Shown: positions 32,930-40,924 of the stretch, one piece after another
How positions within the stretch are numbered: position 1 is the first letter of the stretch
How the letters are laid out: each line of letters begins with the position of its first letter
Assembly (NCBI RefSeq): GCF_011043775.1
Contig: NZ_JAAKXY010000004.1
Location: forward strand, 1 to 64,000
Direction: 5' to 3'
DNA from: Natronolimnobius sp. AArcel1
GTDB lineage: Archaea > Halobacteriota > Halobacteria > Halobacteriales > Natrialbaceae
Length of the DNA stretch: 64,000 nt
The notes under the pieces: model-generated
Seen by the model: the letters and a program-made list of their open reading frames with translations, nothing else
Databases searched by the model: none
What the model was told of the DNA's origin: nothing
Program-made: the position numbers and the translations under genes

Positions 32930-35203
32930 TTACAGACGGTCGAAACCGACGATAATGTCGCCGTCAGTCGTTCGACCGGTTACCATCGCAACGTCCTCGA
33001 GTTCGCTGCTCGGACCGTCGAAGTGAACCAGCTGTGAGCGGTTGCCGCGCCCGTTTCCACCACCGCCTGGCAGGTGCACGACATCGCTGCCATCGCCGGC
33101 TGTGACCAGGTCTGGATTGCCAAAGCGAACCGTATCGTAGTCGACATCGGCAGGATCGAATGCGTCACCGGCGTGGATATGTACCGGGACACGTCCGTTA
33201 CCCTGTCCCGAGCCACGAACATCGATATCGACGAGGACGATTTCGATCGATTCGTCGGTTGGCTCCTCGAGCGAGAACGACGTCGCAATTTCGCCGTCAC
33301 CGGTGTCGACGGTCAGTTCGTACTCGCCGAGGAACGCGGTCACGTCAAACGTGCCGTCGGCGTCCGTCTCGCCGGTTTCGTCGGTCCACCACTCCTCGAA
33401 GACGAGGTCCGTGTAAACATCGTGTGTCGGCTTGGGATTCCAATCGGCGTCGAACAGCGGCGCGTCGTCCTGCCAGTGTTCGTCGTCCCAAAAGCCCCAC
33501 ATGAGAAAGTCCGCTGCCTTGGGGTGGCTGAAGAATGTCTTAAGGAACCAGTGGAAGAAGTCGGCTTTGTCTTCTTCGAGCCAGTTTGGATCGGCCATGT
33601 CGAACTCAGTGATGCGAAGGGCGGCCCCGTCGCCAGCCTCAGCATAGCGGTCGAGTGCGTCCATGATCTCGCCCGGCGTGAGTTGCTCGCCACGGCTGAA
33701 GTGACTCTGCAGTCCGATGCCGCCAAGGTCGACTCCGTCTGCGTCGACAAGGAAGTCGATCTGGCGTTCGTAATCGTCGCGCGTCCCCTCATACGGGCCA
33801 GAGAGCACGTTGTAATCATTGACATCGATTGCAACGCCCTCGGGTGCGACCTCCGTGGCCGTCTCATACCACTCCTCGAGTATCGGGGCTTCGACGGGAT
33901 CGACGTCTTCGCCGTCGATGAGCTGTGTCATCTCGGTTTCGTGGACCGCTTCGTTGACCACGTCCCAATGTTCGATGTCGTCGCCGTAGTGCTCGATAAT
34001 CGTCTCGATATGCTCGAGTGAGCGCTCTGCGACATACTCGGCGTCGCCTTCGTCCATCGCGTCCTCGACATCTTCGGGGATGGAGTTCGAATCTCGACTC
34101 GACCACAGGCAAGCGTGACCGCGAATATCGAGATCCTGCTCGAGAATCCAGTCGGTCGCGTCGTCGGCTAGGTCCTGATTGTCCTCAAAGAAGCGCCACT
34201 TGTGTTGATTCTCGAGGACTGTCCCGTTGAACAACTCGGGAATGTGCTCGCGATACTGCTCGGCGTCCGAATCGTCTTCTTGCAGTCGAGGAGCATCAAC
34301 AGCAGTCCCGAACGTGAACTCGTGGTCTTGCATCTCGAGAGCGACATCGGCGTCGACGGCGTCGCCGTCGGCGTCGGCAACCGAAACCGTGAGATCGGCT
34401 GTCCGATGCTCCTGAATGCGTGCGTCTGCATCTTCTTCCCAGCCGTCCTCGAGATCGATCTCGTCGTCCCAGGAGGGGAGTTCATTGGCATCGACATCCT
34501 GTCCAAAGTCAAGCAGGGCGAGGCCGCCGATGTCGACGGTCTGGCCCTCAATACCGACCCAGAATTCAGTCCACCACTCACCGGAGTCACCGCTGGTCTG
34601 GAAGTTGATCGGGAAGAAGTAGCGCTCCCACTCTTGGCCAGCGGCAACGCCACCGTTCAGGACGTAGTTCTCTGCCTCGTTGTCCGCGTCGGTCGTCTTG
34701 TACGTCACGTCGGCAGTCGAACCACCAGTGCCGGGATTCCGGAGATAGGCAACCCCAAGAAGCGTATCATCCACTGATACCCCACGGTCGTCGACGGTCG
34801 CCTGAAAGTTGACACCCCATGGATCGACTGATCCGTCCTCGAGTTCGCCAACCTCAATTCGGGTCGCTTCGGCGAACGGAACATCATCGTCGCTGACATC
34901 GAGTGATTCGCGGTCGGCAAGATCCTCGTGCTCTCCCGCGAGGTCGTAGGCCTCGTGGGTGTCGGCCTCGTTGTCTGCGTACACGAACTCGCCGGGTGCG
35001 ATGTCGAGTTGTGAAAGTTCGTCGACTAACTCCCCGTAGTAGGAATCGTCCGGCGACGGCCACTCGGCGTCATCCGCGCCGACGCGGCCTGCCAACCCTG
35101 CCGCAAGGCCAAATGCGCCAACTGTTCCCAAGAAGGGACGGCGACGAATCGATCTATCCGACGATGGCTGCGGTCGCTCCTCCCGATTGGTTGGATCTGT
35201 CAT
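32930..35203 (-). CDS. Large multidomain secreted GH10 xylanase
   Basis: A 757-residue protein. The Tat-like start has IRRRPFLGTVGAFG (about residues 19-32). Residues 105-240 look like a CBM4/9-type beta-sandwich (VNFQATVDDRGVSVDDTLL ... VDIGGLALLDFG). The GH10 region runs from about 255 to 590, with acid/base Glu418 in WDVVNEAV and nucleophile Glu533 in ITEFDM. A beta-rich module follows (about 600-655). Residues 658-757 form an extra module with GRVPVHIHAGDAFDPADVDY and a terminal TTDGDIIVGFDRL, which I do not recognise as a named family. No C-terminal anchor helix is seen, so the enzyme is probably secreted. The TATA-like box at about 35229-35240 indicates a leaderless transcript. Confidence 0.88.
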   Translation of the reverse strand: MTDPTNREERPQPSSDRSIRRRPFLGTVGAFGLAAGLAGRVGADDAEWPSPDDSYYGELVDELSQLDIAPGEFVYADNEADTHEAYDLAGEHEDLADRESLDVSDDDVPFAEATRIEVGELEDGSVDPWGVNFQATVDDRGVSVDDTLLGVAYLRNPGTGGSTADVTYKTTDADNEAENYVLNGGVAAGQEWERYFFPINFQTSGDSGEWWTEFWVGIEGQTVDIGGLALLDFGQDVDANELPSWDDEIDLEDGWEEDADARIQEHRTADLTVSVADADGDAVDADVALEMQDHEFTFGTAVDAPRLQEDDSDAEQYREHIPELFNGTVLENQHKWRFFEDNQDLADDATDWILEQDLDIRGHACLWSSRDSNSIPEDVEDAMDEGDAEYVAERSLEHIETIIEHYGDDIEHWDVVNEAVHETEMTQLIDGEDVDPVEAPILEEWYETATEVAPEGVAIDVNDYNVLSGPYEGTRDDYERQIDFLVDADGVDLGGIGLQSHFSRGEQLTPGEIMDALDRYAEAGDGAALRITEFDMADPNWLEEDKADFFHWFLKTFFSHPKAADFLMWGFWDDEHWQDDAPLFDADWNPKPTHDVYTDLVFEEWWTDETGETDADGTFDVTAFLGEYELTVDTGDGEIATSFSLEEPTDESIEIVLVDIDVRGSGQGNGRVPVHIHAGDAFDPADVDYDTVRFGNPDLVTAGDGSDVVHLPGGGGNGRGNRSQLVHFDGPSSELEDVAMVTGRTTDGDIIVGFDRL

Positions 35204-35385
35204 GTCCACCGATAGCTATTCCCAAACGCGAATAAAAAGGTTTCCAATTATTGTCTGTTAAGATAAGGTCGTAACCACGGAGACAACAAGACCGCTCGAG
35301 ACGATGTACAGCTCGATCACAACACCACGTTGCAATCGGGCATGCACTACGTTCTTAGTAGGGATGATTCCTATGCGAGTCCGAA

Positions 35386-36681
35386 TTAGCTATCAAACGT
35401 CCAGCGCTGATGAGCGTCGCCAGACCACGACCCCTGCTGGACGTTTGCACCGTCGTCACTCGAGGCATTTTCGACCTCGAGTGCAGCGCCGGTGTGGACG
35501 GGTTCGATACGATACTCGCCGTTCCCTTCGTCGGAGAGATAGAACCGCTGGTTGTCGCCACCGTGATCCGCGTACTGCTGGACGTTTGCACCGGCCGAGT
35601 CGCCGCCGACATCGAGGACGCTGCCGCTGTTGACGTTCTCGATGCGATACACACCGCCGCCTGTGTCCTCGACGTGCCACTGCTGGTTGTCACCGCCCCA
35701 GTACTCGTACTGCTGGATGTTCGCGCCGTCGTCTGTCGACTCTCCCGACACGTCAAGGCCCTTACCGCTGTTGACGTTCTGGATGCCGTAAGTTCCGTCG
35801 GCGAGGTCGCCCGAGGAGCCGCCGTTGCCGTCATCGTCACCGGGATCGCCGCCAGGGTCACCACCTGGGTCACCACCGTTGCCACCGTCGGCTTCACTGA
35901 ACGAGACGGAGGCACTGTTAGAGCCCTGATAGTCCCAGGCCTCGACAGCCATGATCTGGTAGTCGTGACTCCCTAACTCGAGGCCAGCGCTCTCCCAGGC
36001 GTCGAAGTGGTTGCCAATGTTGACGGTGCCGCTGGTTCGTGAATTATCCCGGATGCTCCAGTACTGGGTGAACGTTGCCGTCCCCTCGATCGACGGCTCC
36101 TCGATGCGTTCGGAGGTGTAGATATCGTAGGTACCGCCGTCACTCTCGTGACTGCCGTGTGCCTCGTCGCCAGGCCGGTACGTCCCGTAGTTCTCGATGA
36201 TGTAATATTCTACGAGCGGATCCGTTGTCCATCCGTACACGCATAGATAGGAGTTCTCCGACGGGTTGTGCGTGGCATCGTACTCGATCGTCCGACTCGC
36301 ACCAGGATCCCATCCCATGCCGACGACGAAGTTGCCGGTGTTTTGCCAATCGACGCTGTAACTACCGCCGTCCTCGAGCGTCATCGAAACCACGTCCTCG
36401 GTGTCGGTCCAGAACGACACGAACGAGCCATCGTAGCTGGTCTGTTGGTTTTCGGTGAGTGTTTCTTGGGCGGCAGCCGATGTTGCCATCGCTCCAACAC
36501 CGAGCCCGGTTGCTGCCGCGGCCCCGACTGCTTGCAGGTATCCTCGGCGCGCAAGTTCACTCGAGTCTCCGTCAGAGTCGGTCGACTGCTGGCTGTCCCC
36601 TGAGAAATCGGTTACGCTCTTCCCCACCGAAGTACTATCAGTTCGCTTCCCCGCCGCCTTCTCACTGTTGTCATCTGTCAT
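35386..36681 (-). CDS. Secreted GH11 xylanase with C-terminal ricin-type lectin module
   Basis: A 431-residue Tat-exported enzyme (ARRGYLQAVGAAAA, about residues 44-57). The catalytic jelly roll spans about residues 72-265, with nucleophile Glu158 in PLVEYYIIENYG and acid/base Glu247 in YQIMAVEAW. A Gly/Asp/Pro repeat linker (267-292) leads to a beta-trefoil (about 293-431) with three QQW/QRF/QRW-type repeats (NQQWHV, NQRFYL, HQRWTF), that is, a CBM13/ricin-B fold likely to bind xylan. GH11 is mainly a bacterial and fungal family and is uncommon in archaea. The catalytic domain is nearly identical to the neighbouring gene (about 12 differences in 194 residues). Confidence 0.93.
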   Translation of the reverse strand: MTDDNSEKAAGKRTDSTSVGKSVTDFSGDSQQSTDSDGDSSELARRGYLQAVGAAAATGLGVGAMATSAAAQETLTENQQTSYDGSFVSFWTDTEDVVSMTLEDGGSYSVDWQNTGNFVVGMGWDPGASRTIEYDATHNPSENSYLCVYGWTTDPLVEYYIIENYGTYRPGDEAHGSHESDGGTYDIYTSERIEEPSIEGTATFTQYWSIRDNSRTSGTVNIGNHFDAWESAGLELGSHDYQIMAVEAWDYQGSNSASVSFSEADGGNGGDPGGDPGGDPGDDDGNGGSSGDLADGTYGIQNVNSGKGLDVSGESTDDGANIQQYEYWGGDNQQWHVEDTGGGVYRIENVNSGSVLDVGGDSAGANVQQYADHGGDNQRFYLSDEGNGEYRIEPVHTGAALEVENASSDDGANVQQGSWSGDAHQRWTFDS

Positions 36682-36707
36682 GCTGCGTCTGCAGCTATAT
36701 CACCATT

Positions 36708-36718
36708 GTTAATAAAGG
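36708..36718 (-). promoter_or_regulatory. TATA-like box of the lectin-bearing GH11 gene
   Basis: CCTTTATTAAC on the minus strand, centred about 32 bases before the ATG at 36681. Confidence 0.55.
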
Positions 36719-36851
36719 TTAGTATTAAATAATTTGGGTTATAAATTAATTTATTTCAGTAGTAAAAATACTGCGCAGGTGCTGGTACCTACCGAGTCCG
36801 CTGCTGATCCATCAACGGTGTTGCTGCAAGCCGAGTCAGCTAGGGAACTGA

Positions 36852-37619
36852 TTACCAGCCGCCCCAGCCGCCACCGCCGTCGTCACCACCGTTGCCACCG
36901 TCATCGGCTTCACTGAACGAGACGGAGGCACTGTTCGAACCCTGGTAGTCCCAGGCCTCGACAGCCATGATCTGGTAGTCGTGACTCCCTAACTCGAGGC
37001 CAGCGCTCTCCCAAGCGTCGAAGTGATTCCCAACGTCGATGGTACCACTGGTTCGCGAATTATCGCGAATGCTCCAGTACTGGGTGAACGTCGCCGTCCC
37101 CTCGATGGATGGCTCTTCGATGCGCTCGGAGGTGTACATATCGTAGGTGCCGCCGTCGCTCTCGTGACTACCGTGTTCCTCGTCACCAGGTCGGTACGTC
37201 CCGTAGTTCTCGATGATGTAGTACTCCACAAGTGGATCCGTCGTCCACCCGTACAGACACAGGTAGGAGTTTTCTGATGGATTGTGCGTGGCATCGTACT
37301 CAATTGTCCGACTCGAGCCGGGATCCCAGCCCATGCCGACGACGAAGTTGCCAGTATTTTCCCAGTCGACGCTGTAACTGCCGCCGTCCTCGAGCGTCAT
37401 CGAAACCGTATCGTCGGTGTCGGTCCAGAACGATACGAACGAGCCGTCGTGAGTGGTCTGTTGGTTCTCGGTGAGCGTTTCCTGGGCGGCAGCCGACGTC
37501 GCCATGGACCCAATTCCGAGACCAGCCACTGCGGTTGCTCCTGCCGCTTTCATGTAGTCGCGCCGGTCGATCAGTTTCGCTGCCGATTCGTCCACGTTGT
37601 GCGTCTCGTTGTCTGTCAT
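36852..37619 (-). CDS. Secreted GH11 xylanase, single domain
   Basis: A 255-residue Tat-exported xylanase (IDRRDYMKAAGATA, about residues 18-31). Nucleophile Glu132 (PLVEYY) and acid/base Glu221 (IMAVEAW). The chain ends shortly after the catalytic domain in a Gly/Asp/Trp tail (GGNGGDDGGGGWGGW), which looks like the start of the linker seen in the neighbour but without the lectin. It is a tandem paralogue of 35386-36681 on the same strand, 170 bases apart, each with its own Tat signal. No TATA-like box lies at the leaderless distance; the nearest good one is about 110 bases upstream, and an AAACATCATGGTAC element lies about 65-75 bases upstream. Confidence 0.93.
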   Translation of the reverse strand: MTDNETHNVDESAAKLIDRRDYMKAAGATAVAGLGIGSMATSAAAQETLTENQQTTHDGSFVSFWTDTDDTVSMTLEDGGSYSVDWENTGNFVVGMGWDPGSSRTIEYDATHNPSENSYLCLYGWTTDPLVEYYIIENYGTYRPGDEEHGSHESDGGTYDMYTSERIEEPSIEGTATFTQYWSIRDNSRTSGTIDVGNHFDAWESAGLELGSHDYQIMAVEAWDYQGSNSASVSFSEADDGGNGGDDGGGGWGGW

Positions 37620-37681
37620 CGTTCGATGATTGGATACGTCATTTGGTCGCCCGGTTCACGCCTGTCGTGTGGCATACTACC

Positions 37682-37695
37682 AAACATCATGGTAC
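37682..37695. promoter_or_regulatory. AAACATCATGGTAC element upstream of single-domain GH11
   Basis: The 14-base sequence recurs exactly at 44628-44641 upstream of the CHEV-type GH4 gene, in the same orientation relative to the gene. On the minus strand a second similar ATTATGATGTGG lies about 18 bases further upstream. Candidate binding site of a shared regulator. Confidence 0.45.
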
Positions 37696-37855
37696 TCAAC
37701 CACATCATAATGTCCAACGGCAATTATTGATAAATGTTTCTTATAGTTCTTTACTATAATTATAAAACACGTGCAGTGATAGACCAACCATCGCGTAGAT
37801 TACTGTTACTCGAGACTGTACGAGAGAGACTGAGTCACCCGTCAACGAACAGGCC

Positions 37856-37867
37856 TAAAAGAAAAAA
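37856..37867 (-). terminator. T-rich terminator after the GH3 gene
   Basis: GTTTTTTCTTTT on the minus strand, about 12 bases beyond the stop at 37878. Confidence 0.5.
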
Positions 37868-37877
37868 CGCGCTGCTG

Positions 37878-40226
37878 TTATTCTACGTCGACTGCCGACT
37901 CGGTGTAGTACGTGCGAGCGGTCTTCGGTACCGTTTTCGTGTCCGTAACCTCGAGCTCTGCAACAGACTCGATATCCGTCGCGGAGCTTCCGATGCGGAC
38001 CTCGTATGGTCCCTCTTCAACTGTGAGGTTCATATCGAGGTCGTGGAACGCAAGCTGGGTCGTGTTGAACTCGAAGGTGACGCGTTTGGACTCGCCAGCC
38101 TCGAGATCGACGCGTTCGAAGCCGAGCAGTTCCTGCACCGGACGGGCCTGGCTCGGGTTCGCTGCGTGCGTGTAGAGTTGGACGATCTCGGTACCGGCGC
38201 GGTCGCCGGTGTTCGTGACCGTCACGCTCGCAGAGACCGACTCGAGTGGCGTTGCGCTATCAGCCGACAGCGAGATGTCGCCGTACTCGAACTCGGTGTA
38301 GCTCAGGCCGTGACCGAACGGATACACTGGGTTGCTGTCAGTGTAGACGTAGTCCTTGTTCGCCGTGTTGGCTTTGCGGTTGTAGTAGACCGGGAGCTGG
38401 CCGACCGATTTCGGCAGCGAGACCGGGAGTTTTCCGGCAGGGTTGTACTCGCCGAACAGCGTTTCGGCGATTGCTGGCCCACCTTCGTCGCCTGGCAGCC
38501 AGGCGTAGAGAATCGCCGGGGCGTCCTCGGCGATGTCCTCGATTGCGTGTGGTCTCCCACTGACAACGACGACGATGACCGGGGTGTCCGTCTCGAGCAG
38601 TTCCGAAACGAGTTCCTCTTGCACGCCAGGGAGCCCGAGATGGGTCATGTCGCAGCCTTCGCCACTGGTTGGGACGCTTGGTTTCTCCTCTTTGTCGGCG
38701 TCCACATCGGAGAAGTCGACTGCGGAGCGAGCGCCGACGAACGCCAGCGCAATGTCTGCGTCGTCGGCAGCCTCGGTTGCCGCGTCGAAGCCGTCGGTCG
38801 ACGGCCCAGAGATCGTACAGCCCTGCTCGTAGGAGACGTCGATTTCGTCTCGCTCCTCGAGGGCGGCAAGCGGCGTGATGGCGTCGGCTTCGTACTCCTC
38901 TTCGGGGTAGTGGGCTGCGTAGGCGTAGTCGCCCATGAGCTCTTTCGGATCGTCTGCCTTGGGACCGACAACGGCGACGGAGTCGGCCTCGAGTGGCAGC
39001 AGGTCGTCGTCGTTTTTGAGCAGCGTCATCGACTGACGGGCGGCCTCGAGCGTTACGTCGCGGGCTTCGTCGGTGTGGAACGCGTCTGGGGCCTCGTCGG
39101 GGTCGACTCGCTCGTTGTCGAAGACACCCTTGCGGAACTTCTCTCGGAGAACGCGACGGACTGCCTCGTTGAGCGTCGATTCCGAGAGGTCGCCATCTTC
39201 GACGGCGCTGACGAGATGTTCGCCGTAGTACTCGGTGTAGGGCAGTTCGACGTCGAGACCGGCCTCGATCGAGGCGACGGCACCCTCCTGTTTCGTGTTG
39301 ATCGTGCCGTGTTCGGTCTCCAAGTGGCGAACGCTGTAGTAGTCCGAAACGACGGTGCCGTCGAAGCCGAACTCACCGCGCAGCAGATCGGTCAGGAGCC
39401 ACTCGTTGGTCACACATGGAACGCCGTCGAGGTCGTGATAGGCGTTCATCACCGACTCGGCGTTCGACTCGCTGATGACGGCCTCGTAGGGGAACAGATG
39501 GGTTTCACGGAGTTCGCGCATGCCGACGTTGAACGACGAGCGGTTCTTCCCACCATCGGTCGCGCCGTGGCCGACGAAGTGTTTCAAGGTTGCGGAGATA
39601 CCATCATCACGGCCCTCGCCTTGCAGTCCATCCACGTACGCGCGTGCCATCTCGGCGACCATGTACGGGTCCTCACCGAATGTCTCCTCAACACGGCCCC
39701 AGCGAAGGTCTCGAGCAACGTCGAGCACTGGCGACAACGCATGCACCGTCCCGATCGACTCGAGTTCGCCACGAATCGTCTCGGTGACGGTCTGGAGCAA
39801 TGCTGGGTTCCAGGTGCTTGCCATCCCGAGCATCTGCGGGAAGGTCGTCGCTTCCGGACCCATGTACCCGCTAAGACACTCTTCGTGGGGAATCGCCGGA
39901 ACACCGAGTCGTGTCTCGGTCTCGAGGTAGTCCTGGAGTTCGTTCGTGATGCGTGCAGCGTCGGCCGGTGCGAGGCCACCCTCGCCACCGATTCGGGTCA
40001 GGTGACCGATCCCGTCGCCGAGCCACTCCTCGACGGCTTCCTCGTCGAGTTCGTCGTCCGCAGTCAGAATACGCTCTGCGTTGACCGAACCCAACTGTGC
40101 GGCTTTCTCCTCGAGCGTCATCTGCTCGAGAAGATCCTCGACTCGAGCCGAGACGGACGCTGTTTCATCCCGATACGTCGCGGTAGGCTGTTCGTCTGTC
40201 ACATATTGTCCGAGGTGATCGATCAT
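37878..40226 (-). CDS. GH3 beta-xylosidase / beta-glucosidase
   Basis: A 782-residue cytoplasmic GH3 enzyme with the three usual parts: N-terminal barrel (about 20-370), alpha/beta sandwich (about 400-620) and C-terminal fibronectin-III-like domain (about 680-770, PVQELLGFERVDLEAGESKRV style). The nucleophile is the Asp in TVVSDYYS (about residue 294); SDY rather than SDW is common in xylosidase-type GH3. KHFVGHGATDGGKNR is the substrate-binding KH motif. No signal peptide. In this context the role is probably removal of xylose from imported xylo-oligosaccharides; beta-glucosidase or arabinosidase activity cannot be excluded. The start at 40226 (MIDHLGQYVTDEQP) excludes a Cys/Arg-rich upstream extension. 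Confidence 0.9.
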   Translation of the reverse strand: MIDHLGQYVTDEQPTATYRDETASVSARVEDLLEQMTLEEKAAQLGSVNAERILTADDELDEEAVEEWLGDGIGHLTRIGGEGGLAPADAARITNELQDYLETETRLGVPAIPHEECLSGYMGPEATTFPQMLGMASTWNPALLQTVTETIRGELESIGTVHALSPVLDVARDLRWGRVEETFGEDPYMVAEMARAYVDGLQGEGRDDGISATLKHFVGHGATDGGKNRSSFNVGMRELRETHLFPYEAVISESNAESVMNAYHDLDGVPCVTNEWLLTDLLRGEFGFDGTVVSDYYSVRHLETEHGTINTKQEGAVASIEAGLDVELPYTEYYGEHLVSAVEDGDLSESTLNEAVRRVLREKFRKGVFDNERVDPDEAPDAFHTDEARDVTLEAARQSMTLLKNDDDLLPLEADSVAVVGPKADDPKELMGDYAYAAHYPEEEYEADAITPLAALEERDEIDVSYEQGCTISGPSTDGFDAATEAADDADIALAFVGARSAVDFSDVDADKEEKPSVPTSGEGCDMTHLGLPGVQEELVSELLETDTPVIVVVVSGRPHAIEDIAEDAPAILYAWLPGDEGGPAIAETLFGEYNPAGKLPVSLPKSVGQLPVYYNRKANTANKDYVYTDSNPVYPFGHGLSYTEFEYGDISLSADSATPLESVSASVTVTNTGDRAGTEIVQLYTHAANPSQARPVQELLGFERVDLEAGESKRVTFEFNTTQLAFHDLDMNLTVEEGPYEVRIGSSATDIESVAELEVTDTKTVPKTARTYYTESAVDVE

Positions 40227-40924
40227 CTTAGTCCTTCTGACAGTGGATTCGTCGGACCGATTGGACACTATTCTCCGATATACCTTCGGCAGCGATCGGG
40301 TTCTGTTATGCAGACATCGATCAACCAAACACAAACAGAGTTCCATACAAGATAATTGTGTTCTCCAAAACAGAATCAAAGTCAGTTTGAGACAGTAATA
40401 CTGACCTGCTCAGAACGTATTTTTATTACACCTGTACTGCTGTAAATCGGTTCCGGCAAACTGTCGAGGGGGACCGCTATCTCTGGAATAGTATCACCAA
40501 CCGTTTGATGAGATACAGAGTACGATGAGTTACATAGGGAGAAAACCATTCTCTACCAAAGAACACACCTGTATATTGGTCCCACGTCACATGGCTGACA
40601 GACACACAACACACGCGAAACAAAAATTAGCGCAAGACTCGAAGGAATCCCACCAAATCAGTGTGGTCAGTGCTCACAAGCACTGTGGTACACCCCATGG
40701 AGTATTCCGGGTGGTTACGCCGACCGTAATTTCATCTTTCATATGTATTATTCAACTCCACAGCATCTGAATATATCTTAGTATAATTGCGATAGACTGA
40801 CAATCACTCCCAGAGACGGGAGTCCGCAGGCTGCTTGCGGTTCAACAGCGCCAGTGTTCTGCCAGACTCACCGAAACAGTAATTTTATTAGGGTAGGCAA
40901 GCAGTTCAACAGTATCAATAGACC
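40227..40924. other. Divergent intergenic region, 698 bp, upstream of the fused permease
   Basis: No credible gene; an 81-codon frame at 40525-40770 has non-haloarchaeal composition. It contains an inverted repeat CAGTGCT-CACA-AGCACTG (40668-40685) and a direct repeat GCTTGCGGTTCAACAG (40833-40848) / GCAAGCAGTTCAACAG (40897-40912) that brackets the TATA-like box of the permease. The size and the repeats suggest a regulated promoter region. Confidence 0.45.
40833..40912 (+). promoter_or_regulatory. Permease promoter flanked by direct repeats
   Basis: A TATA-like AATTTTATTA (40881-40890) is bracketed by two 16-base repeats that match at 13 positions (GCTTGCGGTTCAACAG and GCAAGCAGTTCAACAG), the second overlapping the expected start of transcription (about 40912). 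A regulator binding both would be placed to control the promoter. Confidence 0.45.

Noticed and set aside
36852-37619. The second GH11 as a pseudogene cut short before its lectin
   Set aside because: It has an intact signal, both catalytic Glu residues and a complete jelly roll; GH11 enzymes without a binding module are normal.
37734-40355. 873-residue plus-strand ORF opposite GH3
   Set aside because: The GH3 reading has all family motifs. The opposite frame is a GC-bias shadow rich in Val, Arg and Cys.
40525-40770. 81-residue ORF upstream of the permease
   Set aside because: Basic, Cys- and His-rich composition unlike neighbouring proteins and no family features.
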